NCBI GenBank assembly: GCA_902477075.1
Contig: CABSFU010000005.1
Location: forward strand, 1 to 64,000
Direction: 5' to 3'
DNA: 64,000 nt
Source: UMGS1498 sp900552335
GTDB taxonomy: Bacteria > Bacillota_I > Bacilli_A > RF39 > UBA660
Positions 1-9,049 of this stretch are shown piece after piece. Under the pieces are notes generated by a model. That model searched no databases. It had not been told where the DNA came from and saw only the letters and a program-made list of their open reading frames with translations. The stretch's first letter is position 1. Every line of letters starts with the position of its first letter. The position numbers and the translations under genes were made by a program.

Positions 1-762
1 ATATTAAGTTATGGAGTAAATCAATCCAATACAGAAGAACCAAGTTATGCATCTACAACAAGTACCAGCGCAACATGGACAGCAATTAATGCAGGAACAT
101 ATTATGTATGGGTAAAAGATAAAGCTGGGAATACATCAAATACCCCATTTACAATAGATGCATCAGCATTTGGATATAAAGTTACATATATAGTAAACGG
201 GAGTACATATACTGAATTAGTACAAAATGGCGAATCTTGTCTTTCACCTAAAACATTTACACCATCATTATCGGATGCAAAATTTTTAGGATGGAGTGCA
301 TCTGCTAGTTCTACTAATGTATTATCATCAAAAGTTATGAATGGAACACCTGTTACTTTGTATGCAGTATGGAAGTATAATGATGCTTCGATTGGTTTTG
401 TATCTCAATCATATTCACATGAGGGACATATGAGTTACGGTGGCTATAATACTTTTATAACAGGTATAAATACGTCAAAATATAATGCTATCACCGTCAC
501 TATAAGTGCAAGATTGAGCCAAAATTATGAAAGTAGTTATTACTATGTATCTTTCCGTATTAATGCATGTGGTAATGATTTTAATTTATTCGATGGTGGT
601 AATGATGGAGATACAATAACATATAATAACAGAATAACTATTCCTCTTGGAACATCTGGAAATTCACTTTCAGCTTATACATATCAAGAACATGATTCAA
701 CTGGATATGGTTGGATGAGTATGAGTAATGCTGTTTTATCTGGAAGAACAATCGTAAAGTAA
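1..762 (+). CDS. Surface protein with InlB-type repeat (3' part)
   Basis: The reading frame is open from the first base, so the start lies outside the window and 253 residues are visible. The first ~45 residues look like the end of an Ig-like domain (AGTYYVWVKDKAGN). Residues ~58-124 form one Listeria-Bacteroides/InlB B-repeat, recognisable by FLGWSA and the closing TLYAVWK. The last ~130 residues are rich in Tyr, Ser and Asn and resemble a beta-sandwich. A similar segment (EGYNTLHIKYTA versus SKYNAITVTISA) closes the pilin-like protein at 13101. No LPXTG motif or C-terminal membrane anchor is seen, so attachment is probably N-terminal. An extracellular adhesin-type role is inferred. Confidence 0.75.
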   Translation: MLSYGVNQSNTEEPSYASTTSTSATWTAINAGTYYVWVKDKAGNTSNTPFTIDASAFGYKVTYIVNGSTYTELVQNGESCLSPKTFTPSLSDAKFLGWSASASSTNVLSSKVMNGTPVTLYAVWKYNDASIGFVSQSYSHEGHMSYGGYNTFITGINTSKYNAITVTISARLSQNYESSYYYVSFRINACGNDFNLFDGGNDGDTITYNNRITIPLGTSGNSLSAYTYQEHDSTGYGWMSMSNAVLSGRTIVK

Positions 763-919
763 CATTTTTAAAAATTTTTACTCTATTACTATATTGAATT
801 TTTCTTAGAATTACCTTAGTCTCAATAGAGAATTAATATTAAAATAATTATGTTGGTTCTTCGAAATTTAAGGTGAAAGAATGTAGTGTGGTTCAATGTC
901 AAGTAGTGTGGGTTAAACT

Positions 920-1370
920 CAGTACTACAATAATGGAAATGTAGTAAATACAACGATAACATTACCATAAAATGAGTTTACTAAAATAGATCATACCTTT
1001 ACTGAATGGAATTATGAATCAATAGAGACACAAATAATTTAACAAGTAACATAGTGGCTTATGCCCAATCGAAACAAACAAGAATTTATTTAGTACAAAA
1101 TAGTGCTGTAGCCTTTGTTGTAAGTAAGAGTATATATAATCAAGGATATTATAATGATTCTCACTAGAATCGACTTTATGATATCATCTATGATGGTGAT
1201 AGTGATAGAGCAGATGACGATGCTTATTGAGTTGGATTGTACTATACTATACTTTTATAGTACCAACATGTAAAACAGTTCATTATAGAATTAGAGTTAC
1301 TAACATCATATGGTAGTTCTAGTAGTGCAGTTAGATTTACAGTAAAAATTTATATTATGATTTATAAAAT
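920..1370 (+). pseudogene. Decayed paralogue of the upstream surface protein
   Basis: This gap of nearly 700 bases has no intact gene. It translates in pieces into surface-protein-like sequence. One frame from 923 gives YYNNGNVVNTTITLP, then a stop, then NEFTKIDHTFTEWNYES, which recalls the FxGW core of InlB B-repeats. Another frame gives NIVAYAQS, like the repeat end, and a later piece (TSYGSSSSAVRFTV) recalls the C-terminal domain of the gene before it. Several stops and frame changes interrupt it. It is most likely a degraded tandem duplicate. Confidence 0.5.
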
Positions 1371-1449
1371 TACAAAAAGATAAGTTCTAAACTGAACTTA
1401 TTTTTTGGTAAATATAGAAAAAATGATATAATAGGAGTAGGTGATTAGA

Positions 1450-2097
1450 ATGTACGAAACAGCAATTTCAATATTAAAAAAAATGAATCATTTAGGATAT
1501 GATGCTTATATAATTGGTGGCTACCCAAGAGATTTATACAGAGGTTTTCAAAATAAAGATATTGATATATGTTCTAATATAAGTGAAGAAATACTATTAT
1601 CTAATTTTAATGTAGTATCTAGTACACAATTTGGTAGTTTTATTATAAAAGACAAAAGCTATTTATTTGAAATAACTTTATTTAGAAAAGAAATCTATTC
1701 AGACAATAGATATCCAAAAATAAGTTATGTGTCCTCTTTAGAGGAAGATTTGTTGCGTAGAGATTTTGTGATGAATACTTTATGTATAGACTCTAATAAT
1801 TGTTACGTTGACTTAATGAATGCTAGAGAGGATATTGATCAAAAAATTATTCGAACAGTAGGAAATATCAATTTAAAAATGAAAGAAGACCCACTTCGTA
1901 TAGTAAGGGCTATTCGTTTTTCGGCAGATTTAGATTTCGTAATAGAACCATGTTTGAAAGAATATATCGTAAATCATAAAGAAATATTAAAAAAATTATC
2001 TAAGTCTAGAATAGAAAAAGAACTAAAAAAAGTAAATCATCAAACTAATTTTTATAAATTAATAAAAGAGCTTGATTTAACAGATTATATTCAGTAA
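1450..2097 (+). CDS. Short CCA-adding-type nucleotidyltransferase
   Basis: Class II tRNA nucleotidyltransferase/poly(A) polymerase family, which adds or repairs the 3' CCA of tRNA. The head domain has GGYPRD and the metal-binding DxD in NKDIDIC. RRDFVMNTL follows, then the neck motif EDPLRIVRAIRFSADLDF at residues ~150-170. Only 215 residues are present against about 400 in Bacillus enzymes. The body and tail domains that grip tRNA are missing, and the next gene follows at once, so no simple frameshift explains it. The ATG at 1450 is chosen over the GTG at 1441 because AGGTGATTAG precedes it, the same signal as at dnaD. The tRNAs here encode CCA, so only repair would be required. Confidence 0.8.
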   Translation: MYETAISILKKMNHLGYDAYIIGGYPRDLYRGFQNKDIDICSNISEEILLSNFNVVSSTQFGSFIIKDKSYLFEITLFRKEIYSDNRYPKISYVSSLEEDLLRRDFVMNTLCIDSNNCYVDLMNAREDIDQKIIRTVGNINLKMKEDPLRIVRAIRFSADLDFVIEPCLKEYIVNHKEILKKLSKSRIEKELKKVNHQTNFYKLIKELDLTDYIQ

Positions 2098-2120
2098 AAT
2101 AGAAAACTAAGGTGATTAAA

Positions 2121-2753
2121 ATGGTAGAAAAATTGGTTAATTTATTAAAAGAAAAAGATATACATTTTCCGAAACTATTGTTATTACACTATAAAGATTT
2201 GAAATTAGATGAATCTGAACTTGTTGTACTAATATATTTATTAAATGAATCAACTGAATTTAATCCTAAAAAAATTAGCGAAGATTTAAAAATGACATTG
2301 CAAGAAGTTTTAATGAAAATAGATGGATTAACAAGTAAAGATATTCTGAAAGTAGAAGTAAAAAAGGTAAATAATATTAGACAGGAATTTATTGATTTAG
2401 GACCATTATACAATAAACTATCTTATTTTATTATCAATGAAGAAGTGAAAGAAGTAGCACCTAATATATATGATACTTTTGAAAAAGAATTTGGTAGAAC
2501 TTTATCACCAATGGAATATCAAATTATAAATGGCTGGTTAAATGATAATATGAATGAAGAAATGGTAACTTTAGCGTTGAAAGAAGCAATTTATAACGGT
2601 GTTACCAATTTAAGATATATTGATAAAATTTTATATGAGTGGCGTAATAAAGGATTAACAACAAAAGACAAAATAGAACAAAATAAAGTTCAATTTAATA
2701 AGAAAGAAAAGAAAGAATTATTTGATTATAATTGGTTAGATGATGAAGAATAG
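2121..2753 (+). CDS. dnaD: DnaD-family replication initiation protein
   Basis: DnaD acts with DnaB and DnaI to load helicase at origins in low-GC Gram-positives. The N-terminal winged-helix part covers residues ~20-90. The C-terminal DnaD domain shows FEKEFGRTLSPMEYQ, then LKEAIYNGVTNLRYIDKILYEW and GLTTKDKIEQ. The ATG at 2121 follows AAGGTGATTAAA. The gene overlaps nth by 14 bases, and the dnaD-nth order is the one found in Bacillus. The protein is 210 residues, close to the usual length. Confidence 0.9.
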   Translation: MVEKLVNLLKEKDIHFPKLLLLHYKDLKLDESELVVLIYLLNESTEFNPKKISEDLKMTLQEVLMKIDGLTSKDILKVEVKKVNNIRQEFIDLGPLYNKLSYFIINEEVKEVAPNIYDTFEKEFGRTLSPMEYQIINGWLNDNMNEEMVTLALKEAIYNGVTNLRYIDKILYEWRNKGLTTKDKIEQNKVQFNKKEKKELFDYNWLDDEE

Positions 2754-3354
2754 AATTATGGCTTATTTGAATGAAATCATTCCAAATCCAAAATGTGAGT
2801 TAGAGTATCATAAAGATTATGAACTTTTAATTGCCACTATGTTAAGTGCCCAAACGACAGATAAAAGGGTAAATAACGTTACAAAAATTTTATTCCAAAA
2901 GTATCCCTCTTTAGAAGACTTAAAAAATGCTCCAATAGAAGATATTAAAAAAATTATTCGTCCAATTGGAACTTATAATAAAAAAGCAGAAAACATAAAA
3001 AAAATAGCAGATGAATTAATTAAAAATGGTGGACTTTCTAATGATAGAAAATTTTTGGAAAGCTTAAGTGGAGTAGGCAGAAAGACTACTAATTTAGTAT
3101 TAAGCACCATATATAACGAACCATATATTGCTGTAGATACTCATGTAACTAGAGTTAGTAAAAGATTAGGAATTGCGAATAAAAATGATGATGTACTTGT
3201 AATCGAAAAAAAATTAAACAAAGTCTTTCCAAAAGAAAAACTAAATAGACTTCATCACCAGTTGGTCTTATTTGGAAGATATTATTGTAAAGCCAAAAAT
3301 CCATTATGTGAGGATTGTAAATTAAAAGATATATGCAAAAAGGATAGAATTTAA
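2740..3354 (+). CDS. nth: Endonuclease III
   Basis: DNA glycosylase/AP lyase of base excision repair that removes oxidised pyrimidines. The helix-hairpin-helix is LSGVGRKTTNLVL with the catalytic Lys in GVGRK. The catalytic Asp lies in VDTHVTRVSKRLG. The C-terminal 4Fe-4S loop is Cys-x6-Cys-x2-Cys-x5-Cys (CKAKNPLCEDCKLKDIC). The 204 residues match the family. The start may be ATG 2740 or 2743; both overlap the dnaD end, which implies translational coupling. The stop codon lies in the loop of the terminator shared with ponA. Confidence 0.93.
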   Translation: MMKNRIMAYLNEIIPNPKCELEYHKDYELLIATMLSAQTTDKRVNNVTKILFQKYPSLEDLKNAPIEDIKKIIRPIGTYNKKAENIKKIADELIKNGGLSNDRKFLESLSGVGRKTTNLVLSTIYNEPYIAVDTHVTRVSKRLGIANKNDDVLVIEKKLNKVFPKEKLNRLHHQLVLFGRYYCKAKNPLCEDCKLKDICKKDRI

Positions 3355-3365
3355 TCTATCCTTTT
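3337..3365. terminator. Bidirectional terminator between nth and ponA
   Basis: Stem AAAAGGATAGA/TCTATCCTTTT with loop ATTTAA has A and T tracts on both sides. It serves two convergent genes, and both stop codons fall inside the hairpin. Confidence 0.85.
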
Positions 3366-6262
3366 ATAATGGTAACTTTTCTTGTCAAAGTTTTTGTAAA
3401 TTTTTCATATGAAATATTGTAAGTAATTGTATAAGTACCTTCTTTAGAAGTGTCTACTTTCGTAACAGTTTCCTTTTTTTCATTTTGAATTGTGATTTTT
3501 AAATTTTTGTCTTCTAATTTAATTTCCTTTGAATCTTTTTTAACAGTTACTCCTTGTTCATTATACTTTTCATTTATTTTTAATTGAATGCTATTTTCTC
3601 CTTTTAGAGCAGCTGTAATTTCTTCCTTAATGCCGGATAAGTCAATTGTAACTTCAGTTCCATCGCTAGCATTAGCTGTATAATTTGTATAAGAAGATTT
3701 TACTACATAAGTTTTTAAAGAAGAACTTGTAATATTTTCAATAGTTGTGCTTGTTTCATTTGTCGTTTTAACAAGTGTCAATTTACCAGTTAAATCTTTA
3801 GAATAAATTTTATAAACTAAACTTCCAAAAGTAGATTTATTTGTTGATAAAATTTGATTTTTAGCATTATTTCTAAATTTTTCACTTCCATATAGACTTG
3901 TTACATATTGGTCAATCAAAGATTCATTAATTGGATAAGGAGTATCAATACCTTTCCAAGTTAGTGTTAATGTGTTGCCACTAACGGTTCCTTTTAAATC
4001 TGTTACATTATCCAATTTACTATATTTTTTAGAAACTTCTGTAGGTTCTGTTCCTGATTTAAATAATTCTGTTACACGTTCCTTTGCTGGTGTATATTCG
4101 CTTGGTAAAGCAGCAGGATAAGATCCATATTCTACTTCCACTTCCACAACACCATTTGGTTTTGTCCAATTACTTCCTTTATTGAAGATTCCTTTTGCAG
4201 CAGTTTGGAATATTCTTCTATGAGAAATTGTATTTGTTGTACTTGTATAATTATCATAATTTTCTTTATATCCATACCATACTGCTATAGAGTAATCTGG
4301 GGAAATACCTGCAACCCATAAATCATTAACAGCATTAGCTGGATAACCTTTTGCTTTTATAGTAGCATCAGCATAGTTAGAAGTACCTGTTTTAGCACCA
4401 TAAACAGCTCCATTTATGTAAGATTGAGAACCTAAACCGTATTGAGCAGAGGACTGAAGTAAACTAGTCATCATATAAGCAGTTTCCTCACTCATTACTC
4501 TTGTTTTATTAATTTGTTTTTCATAAGTTTTGTTGGTATCTCTAAATACAATTTTAGTATAGCTATGTGGTGTTATATAGTATCCACCATTACTAAATGC
4601 TGCATAAGCTGCAGATAAAGTGAGAGGAGATTCTCCTGTATAACCACCAATTGCATGTGCTTCATGAATTAAAGTTCCTGATGATAATTCAGGGGATAAC
4701 CCAAGTGAAGTAACGAAATTATAAATATCTGAGTTTTGATTTGCTTGAAAAGCTTTCAAGGCTGGAATATTTCTAGATTGTGCTAGAGCAGTACGAAGTG
4801 TCATGAATGTTTCACCCGTAATAGTATTACCAAATTTTCTATCCCAATTACTCATAGAACCACCGTTAGAATAACTATGTTCTTCATCTGTAAATGGTGT
4901 GTATGTAGACCAGTTTTGATATTCAATTCCTGGTGCATAATCGAATAGTGGTTTAGAAGTAGAACCAATTTGTTTTTTAATCATGGTTGCGAAGTTGTAC
5001 TGTCTTTCGCCTGTACGGTTTCTTCCAGCACCAACTGCAACAATTGCGCCAGTTTTTACATCAATTACACTAATTCCAGCTTGAACTACATCATTTTCCC
5101 ATTTGAATGTTTCCCCATTCATAATACCATTAATTACGTCTTGTCTTTCTGTGTCTAGTGTTGTATAAATTTCCATTGGTGTTGTATAAGGATCTAAACC
5201 AGTATCTTTTACAACTTCTTCTACTACAGTATCAATAAAAGCTTTATAATCTCCAGTATCTTTTGAAGTAGAATTGCCAACAACAATTTTATCTACGGTT
5301 AATTTTAGAGCAATGTTGTACTCTTCTTCTGTAATATATCCATGTCTTCTCATTAAATATAAGACAGTTTTTCTTCTAGATTCTGTTGCTTCAGGATTGA
5401 TAGATGGATCATATGATACAGGTGCTTGGAATAATCCTGCTATCATAGCTGCTTCTGATAAGTTAATATCTTTAGCGCTTTTTCCAAAATAATTTAAACA
5501 TGCTTGTTCTACACCGTAAGCTCCACTTCCTAAATAGTTAGAGTTTACATAAAATTCCATAATTTCTTGTTTTGTGTATCTTTGCTCAATTTGAAAGATA
5601 GATAAGTAAATATCTGTGAATTTTCTCTCAATCGATTGTGTTGTATCTGTAAAGTTATTTTTTGCTACTTGCATTGTTAGGGTAGAGGCACCACCACCGC
5701 CTTGACCAAGAACTTGTTTAACACTAGCTACTAAAAACCTTGGTAAATCGAATCCATTGTGTTCAAAAAATCTTGAATCTTCAGTAGCTACAATAGCGTT
5801 TACTAAGACTTCTGGCAATTGATCGTAGGTAATTTTTTCTCTTTTTTCTGCGCCCAATTTGCCAATAATAACACCATCATTTCGGTAAATAATAGTTGAT
5901 TCACTTCTATACAAATTGCTTTCTTTAAATTCAGGAGCATTTTTAACAATTTTACTCCAAAAAATAACAGCTGCAATCATTAATAAAATGAAACATATTA
6001 ATCCAAAGATAATAATACCTTTTAATATCTTTATCCATGTTTTCTTTTTATTTTTATTTGTTTTTTCATTTTTTGTTTTTGATTTTATTGTTTTTTTGTT
6101 TTTCTTTTTCATCACTATACTCCCTATATATATTATGTCTGCAACTCCTATAATAAGGAAAGCCTTTAAAAATCCTACCGATAATATTCCAACTACAAAG
6201 GCAATTATACTAATGATGCCAATTGCAATCTCTTCTTTATAAGTATTCATCCATTTTTTCAC
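3356..6262 (-). CDS. ponA: Class A penicillin-binding protein (PBP1a)
   Basis: Bifunctional peptidoglycan synthase at the outer face of the membrane. Hydrophobic segments lie near residues 10-50 and ~78-105, separated by a Lys-rich stretch; two extra N-terminal helices are unusual for this family. The GT51 domain shows ATEDSRFFEHNGFD and GGGGASTLTMQ. The transpeptidase has the SxxK motif in GSTSKPLFDY, the SxN motif in AQSRNIPALKA, and KTG in GAKTGTSNYADA. The last ~90 residues look like a bacterial Ig-like domain (EGTYTITYNISYEKFT). The GTG at 6262 is chosen because GGGTGA lies six bases upstream. The gene overlaps the end of recU, as in other Bacilli. Confidence 0.92.
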   Translation of the reverse strand: MKKWMNTYKEEIAIGIISIIAFVVGILSVGFLKAFLIIGVADIIYIGSIVMKKKNKKTIKSKTKNEKTNKNKKKTWIKILKGIIIFGLICFILLMIAAVIFWSKIVKNAPEFKESNLYRSESTIIYRNDGVIIGKLGAEKREKITYDQLPEVLVNAIVATEDSRFFEHNGFDLPRFLVASVKQVLGQGGGGASTLTMQVAKNNFTDTTQSIERKFTDIYLSIFQIEQRYTKQEIMEFYVNSNYLGSGAYGVEQACLNYFGKSAKDINLSEAAMIAGLFQAPVSYDPSINPEATESRRKTVLYLMRRHGYITEEEYNIALKLTVDKIVVGNSTSKDTGDYKAFIDTVVEEVVKDTGLDPYTTPMEIYTTLDTERQDVINGIMNGETFKWENDVVQAGISVIDVKTGAIVAVGAGRNRTGERQYNFATMIKKQIGSTSKPLFDYAPGIEYQNWSTYTPFTDEEHSYSNGGSMSNWDRKFGNTITGETFMTLRTALAQSRNIPALKAFQANQNSDIYNFVTSLGLSPELSSGTLIHEAHAIGGYTGESPLTLSAAYAAFSNGGYYITPHSYTKIVFRDTNKTYEKQINKTRVMSEETAYMMTSLLQSSAQYGLGSQSYINGAVYGAKTGTSNYADATIKAKGYPANAVNDLWVAGISPDYSIAVWYGYKENYDNYTSTTNTISHRRIFQTAAKGIFNKGSNWTKPNGVVEVEVEYGSYPAALPSEYTPAKERVTELFKSGTEPTEVSKKYSKLDNVTDLKGTVSGNTLTLTWKGIDTPYPINESLIDQYVTSLYGSEKFRNNAKNQILSTNKSTFGSLVYKIYSKDLTGKLTLVKTTNETSTTIENITSSSLKTYVVKSSYTNYTANASDGTEVTIDLSGIKEEITAALKGENSIQLKINEKYNEQGVTVKKDSKEIKLEDKNLKITIQNEKKETVTKVDTSKEGTYTITYNISYEKFTKTLTRKVTIIKG

Positions 6263-6827
6263 ATTTCTCACCCTTTAATATTTGATCTAGTACTTTTAAA
6301 TAATCAATTCTAGGATTCCATTTTTCAGAAATGGGGTATCCATTTGTTTCAAAGTAGTTAAGTGGAATAGATTTTCTAGTATTGTTATTTAAAAAGTTGG
6401 TTAATTCTTTTTCTTCTAATAAAAAAATTTTATTGTACTTTGTAAATTTAACAATAAGAAATCCAATTCCACCATGTTCCACTATTTTTTGTAAATGAAC
6501 AATCTGATGTGTATGTATATTATTTAAAGGAAAATAGTCAAGTTTTGTTTCTTTTGCCTCAAAGTCAATGTATTTTCCTTTGTATATACCATTGTAATCT
6601 GTGGTAGATGGTATTTTGAAGTGTGCTTCTTTAATAACGGCATCTATTCTTGATTTATAATCCACTTGATTAATCGTAATTGGTGTTGGTTTCTTATAAA
6701 TAATTGCTTTATTATCTAATCTATATTGTTCATTTGTAATATTTAAATCATTTTCTAGTGACATTCCTCTATTTCCATAGTTAATTTGTTTTTGCAGTTC
6801 TTTCTTTACGCCTGTTGGATATTTCAT
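6237..6827 (-). CDS. recU: Holliday junction resolvase RecU
   Basis: Resolves recombination intermediates and acts in chromosome segregation. Family motifs are NYGNRGMSLE near residue 20, STTDYNGIYKGKYIDFEAKET (the metal-binding D, E and K) and the later LNNIHTHQIVHLQ. The ATG at 6827 (MKYPTG) follows TGGTGATACC, so the longer upstream start is not used. About 196 residues, typical length. The gene overlaps ponA by 26 bases and forms the usual recU-ponA operon. Confidence 0.92.
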   Translation of the reverse strand: MKYPTGVKKELQKQINYGNRGMSLENDLNITNEQYRLDNKAIIYKKPTPITINQVDYKSRIDAVIKEAHFKIPSTTDYNGIYKGKYIDFEAKETKLDYFPLNNIHTHQIVHLQKIVEHGGIGFLIVKFTKYNKIFLLEEKELTNFLNNNTRKSIPLNYFETNGYPISEKWNPRIDYLKVLDQILKGEKCEKMDEYL

Positions 6828-6951
6828 GGTATCACCATATTTATTATACAATAAATCTTTCTTTTTGACTATAGGAGTTCTAATTTTTTCTAGTTTTGTC
6901 GAATTTGTGATTTCCTTTTTTTTATGTGTTACGATGTATTCGGGTGATGAT

Positions 6952-7059
6952 ATGAAATACTATATGCATATTAGTAGTATATTAGATGATATGATTGAAG
7001 ACGTATCTTATATTAAAAGAAAAAAAGTAGTAGTAGATTTGGTAACAAAAGATAAATAA
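6952..7059 (+). CDS. Small protein, 35 residues, unknown
   Basis: A short frame from ATG 6952 has a good GGGTGAT site upstream and a rho-independent terminator overlapping its end. The product (MKYYMHISSILDDMIEDV...) is mixed charged and helical and has no recognised domain. It lies divergently from recU. The ribosome site and terminator make a real gene plausible, but it is too short to be sure. Confidence 0.4.
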   Translation: MKYYMHISSILDDMIEDVSYIKRKKVVVDLVTKDK

Positions 7060-7084
7060 ATCTCTTTCAAGATTTATTTTTTTT
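7055..7084 (+). terminator. Rho-independent terminator
   Basis: Stem AATAAATCT/AGATTTATT with loop CTTTCA is followed by a run of T. Confidence 0.8.
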
Positions 7085-7157
7085 AGAAAAAATGGTAAAT
7101 TAATTTAAATTATTGTATAATAAATGCCAGATTGTACTAAAAAATTATAGGTTTCGT

Positions 7158-7194
7158 CTTTATTTGTTAATTTTGACCTCAAGTACAAATAAAG
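7158..7194 (+). promoter_or_regulatory. Hairpin upstream of the radical SAM gene
   Basis: A perfect 10-bp stem (CTTTATTTGT/ACAAATAAAG) with a 17-nt loop lies 40 bases before the start codon. It has no T tract, so it is not a simple terminator. It could be a leader RNA element or an operator. It does not match any riboswitch I can recall. Confidence 0.4.
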
Positions 7195-7234
7195 TATTAT
7201 TGACTATATTGCTTAGTAGAAAAGAGATATATGT

Positions 7235-8242
7235 ATGAATAAAGAATTAATTATTAAGAACAAACAAATTAGGAAAAGTAGACCAATTTTAAACCCAAAA
7301 GTTTTATATTCAACCTACGAAAATAATGGCGTATTTCAAATCTGTTTTAAAAGTAGAGGATGCTCTAATTATTTGAATGGCTTTTGTATTATGTGCGATT
7401 ATGGGGTTAGTAATAATATTACACCAAATGAATTGGATAGTGCTTTTGATCAAGCAATGAATGAAAGTAAAGAAAAAATAAGAACTTTATTGTTAAACTC
7501 TTTTGGTAGTGTGCTTGATCAAGCTGAAATAAGTCGAGAATGTTTTATTACACTATTAAAAAAAATAAAAAATACAAATATAAAAAATATTATTTTTGAA
7601 ACACATTATACAACAATAACAATAGAAAAATTGAAATTAATAAGAAGGGAACTTTTTGATAGAAACATTACTTTTGAGTTTGGTTTAGAAACATCAGATG
7701 AACAAGTAAGAGAAAACTTTCTTCTTAAATATATCGATAATGATAAATTTATAGATGTAATAAATTTAATTCATTCTTATGATATGAGAGTGATAGCAAA
7801 TATAATTGTGGGAATTCCTTTTTTAGAAGAAAAAGAACAAATAAAAAATGCTGTAGAGTCAATTGATTGGTGTTTTAAGAATAATATTAATGAGGTAGAT
7901 CTTTTTCCAATGAATATAAGGCCATATACTTTATTAAGAGAAATTTATGAAGAGGGAAAATATAATATTATTTCTCATTGGATGTTAATTGAAGTATTAT
8001 CTGATGTTCCAATACATTATTTAAGTGATATTTACATTGCATGGTATGGAAATAGGGATCTAAAATACAGTGATAATCTTCATTCTATTTTTCCTACATC
8101 CTGTGATATTTGCCAAAAAGATTTATTTGTATTTTATAAAGAATATTTGAAAAGCCAAGATTCAAATGTTCGAAAAGAATTAATCAATAATTTAATTGCC
8201 AATAAACATTGCAAATGTTATCAAAAAATACGCAAAAAATAG
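7235..8242 (+). CDS. Radical SAM protein, RaSEA-like
   Basis: The cluster-binding motif RGCSNYLNGFCIMCDYG (Cys-x7-Cys-x2-Cys) matches the pattern of the TIGR01210 family, whose archaeal member RaSEA acts in archaeosine formation on tRNA. FEFGLETSDEQVRENFL and VGIPFLEEKEQ are typical of the Elp3/MiaB-like radical SAM barrel. C-terminal cysteines (CDICQKD, HCKCYQK) may bind another metal. The 335 residues are near family length. The bacterial substrate is unknown. It may form an operon with the small gene at 8299. Confidence 0.75.
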   Translation: MNKELIIKNKQIRKSRPILNPKVLYSTYENNGVFQICFKSRGCSNYLNGFCIMCDYGVSNNITPNELDSAFDQAMNESKEKIRTLLLNSFGSVLDQAEISRECFITLLKKIKNTNIKNIIFETHYTTITIEKLKLIRRELFDRNITFEFGLETSDEQVRENFLLKYIDNDKFIDVINLIHSYDMRVIANIIVGIPFLEEKEQIKNAVESIDWCFKNNINEVDLFPMNIRPYTLLREIYEEGKYNIISHWMLIEVLSDVPIHYLSDIYIAWYGNRDLKYSDNLHSIFPTSCDICQKDLFVFYKEYLKSQDSNVRKELINNLIANKHCKCYQKIRKK

Positions 8243-8298
8243 ACTGATATCCATGTAATAAAAATGAGAGTACATCATATCATTTAGTAGGTGATATC

Positions 8299-8577
8299 GT
8301 GAATAATTATCAAATATATCGTAATGAAATAATAGATTGTTATTATTTATTAGAAAATGATTACATAAAAACATACGGAATTATTCAAAGAGAATTTGAA
8401 TTTTATCAAGTTTATTTGGATCGCTTTAATTATTTAATTCATGGTGAAAGAATGATAGAAAAATTAAGAGGAAGAGGCTATTTATCGGAAATAGAGTGTA
8501 AAAAAAAGTATGGAACAAGCCTTTCCACATTAGAGGAACCATCAAAAAGGAAAAAATTATTTCAGAAAAGAACATAA
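8299..8577 (+). CDS. Hypothetical protein, 92 residues
   Basis: GTG start after AGGTGATATC. The N-terminal half is helical and rich in Tyr, Asn and Ile; the C-terminus is basic (PSKRKKLFQKRT). No family is recognised. It lies 56 bases after the radical SAM gene and is followed by a terminator, so the two are probably transcribed together. The function cannot be stated. Confidence 0.6.
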   Translation: MNNYQIYRNEIIDCYYLLENDYIKTYGIIQREFEFYQVYLDRFNYLIHGERMIEKLRGRGYLSEIECKKKYGTSLSTLEEPSKRKKLFQKRT

Positions 8578-8593
8578 AATTTCTTTTCTTTTT
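8564..8593 (+). terminator. Rho-independent terminator
   Basis: Stem AGAAAAGAA/TTCTTTTCT with an 8-nt loop followed by T-rich sequence. It overlaps the end of the gene before it. Confidence 0.75.
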
Positions 8594-8643
8594 GTATATG
8601 AAAATAAAATGTGATAAAATAAAAATAGAATAGGAATGATAAA

Positions 8644-9042
8644 ATGAAAAATGATTTAACGAAAACATTGAAAAATGAATCAAAAGATCGTAAAAAAATG
8701 ATGGAAGAAGTAACTAATAATTTAGATACATATTCTTTTCGTATTATTGAATTAGAAAATAAAATAAAAGAGTATGAATTAGAAGAAATAAAATACAAAA
8801 ATTTAGAAAGAGAAAGTAAAGAATTAACAAAAATCTACGAACTAAAACTAGAAGATTTAAATAACAAAACGACATCGCTAGAAAATGAATTAAAACAAAC
8901 TAGAATGGAACTAGTAAACGAAAAAACAATTAGTAAAAATTTAAAATCTTTTTTAGAAGTAATTGTAAATCACTACGGTTTAGATGAAATGGAACAATTA
9001 TCTGGAATATCAATAGACAAAATAAAAGAATATCTACATTAG
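8644..9042 (+). CDS. Coiled-coil protein, unknown
   Basis: 132 residues. Residues ~15-100 are almost entirely a charged coiled coil rich in Glu, Lys and Leu (IIELENKIKEYELEE...LENELKQTRMELVNE). The last ~30 residues look globular (VIVNHYGLDEMEQLSGI). No membrane segment or signal peptide. AGGAATGATAAA precedes the ATG. No family is recognised; a structural or scaffolding role would be a guess. Confidence 0.65.
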   Translation: MKNDLTKTLKNESKDRKKMMEEVTNNLDTYSFRIIELENKIKEYELEEIKYKNLERESKELTKIYELKLEDLNNKTTSLENELKQTRMELVNEKTISKNLKSFLEVIVNHYGLDEMEQLSGISIDKIKEYLH

Positions 9043-9049
9043 ATATTCT
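9027..9049. terminator. Hairpin between convergent genes
   Basis: A 10-bp stem (AGAATATCTA/TAGATATTCT) with loop CAT spans the ends of two convergent genes. It lacks a T tract, so termination is only possible, not proven. Confidence 0.4.

Noticed and set aside
3356..6242. Several frames of 60-108 codons opposite ponA
   Set aside because: They lack ribosome sites, have low-complexity products and lie inside a well-supported gene.
6826..7059. A 77-codon version of the small gene at 6952
   Set aside because: Its first part lies opposite the recU start and has no ribosome site; ATG 6952 with GGGTGAT is better.
7140..7234. preQ1 riboswitch before the radical SAM gene
   Set aside because: The hairpin and loop do not fit the conserved preQ1-I or preQ1-II sequences.
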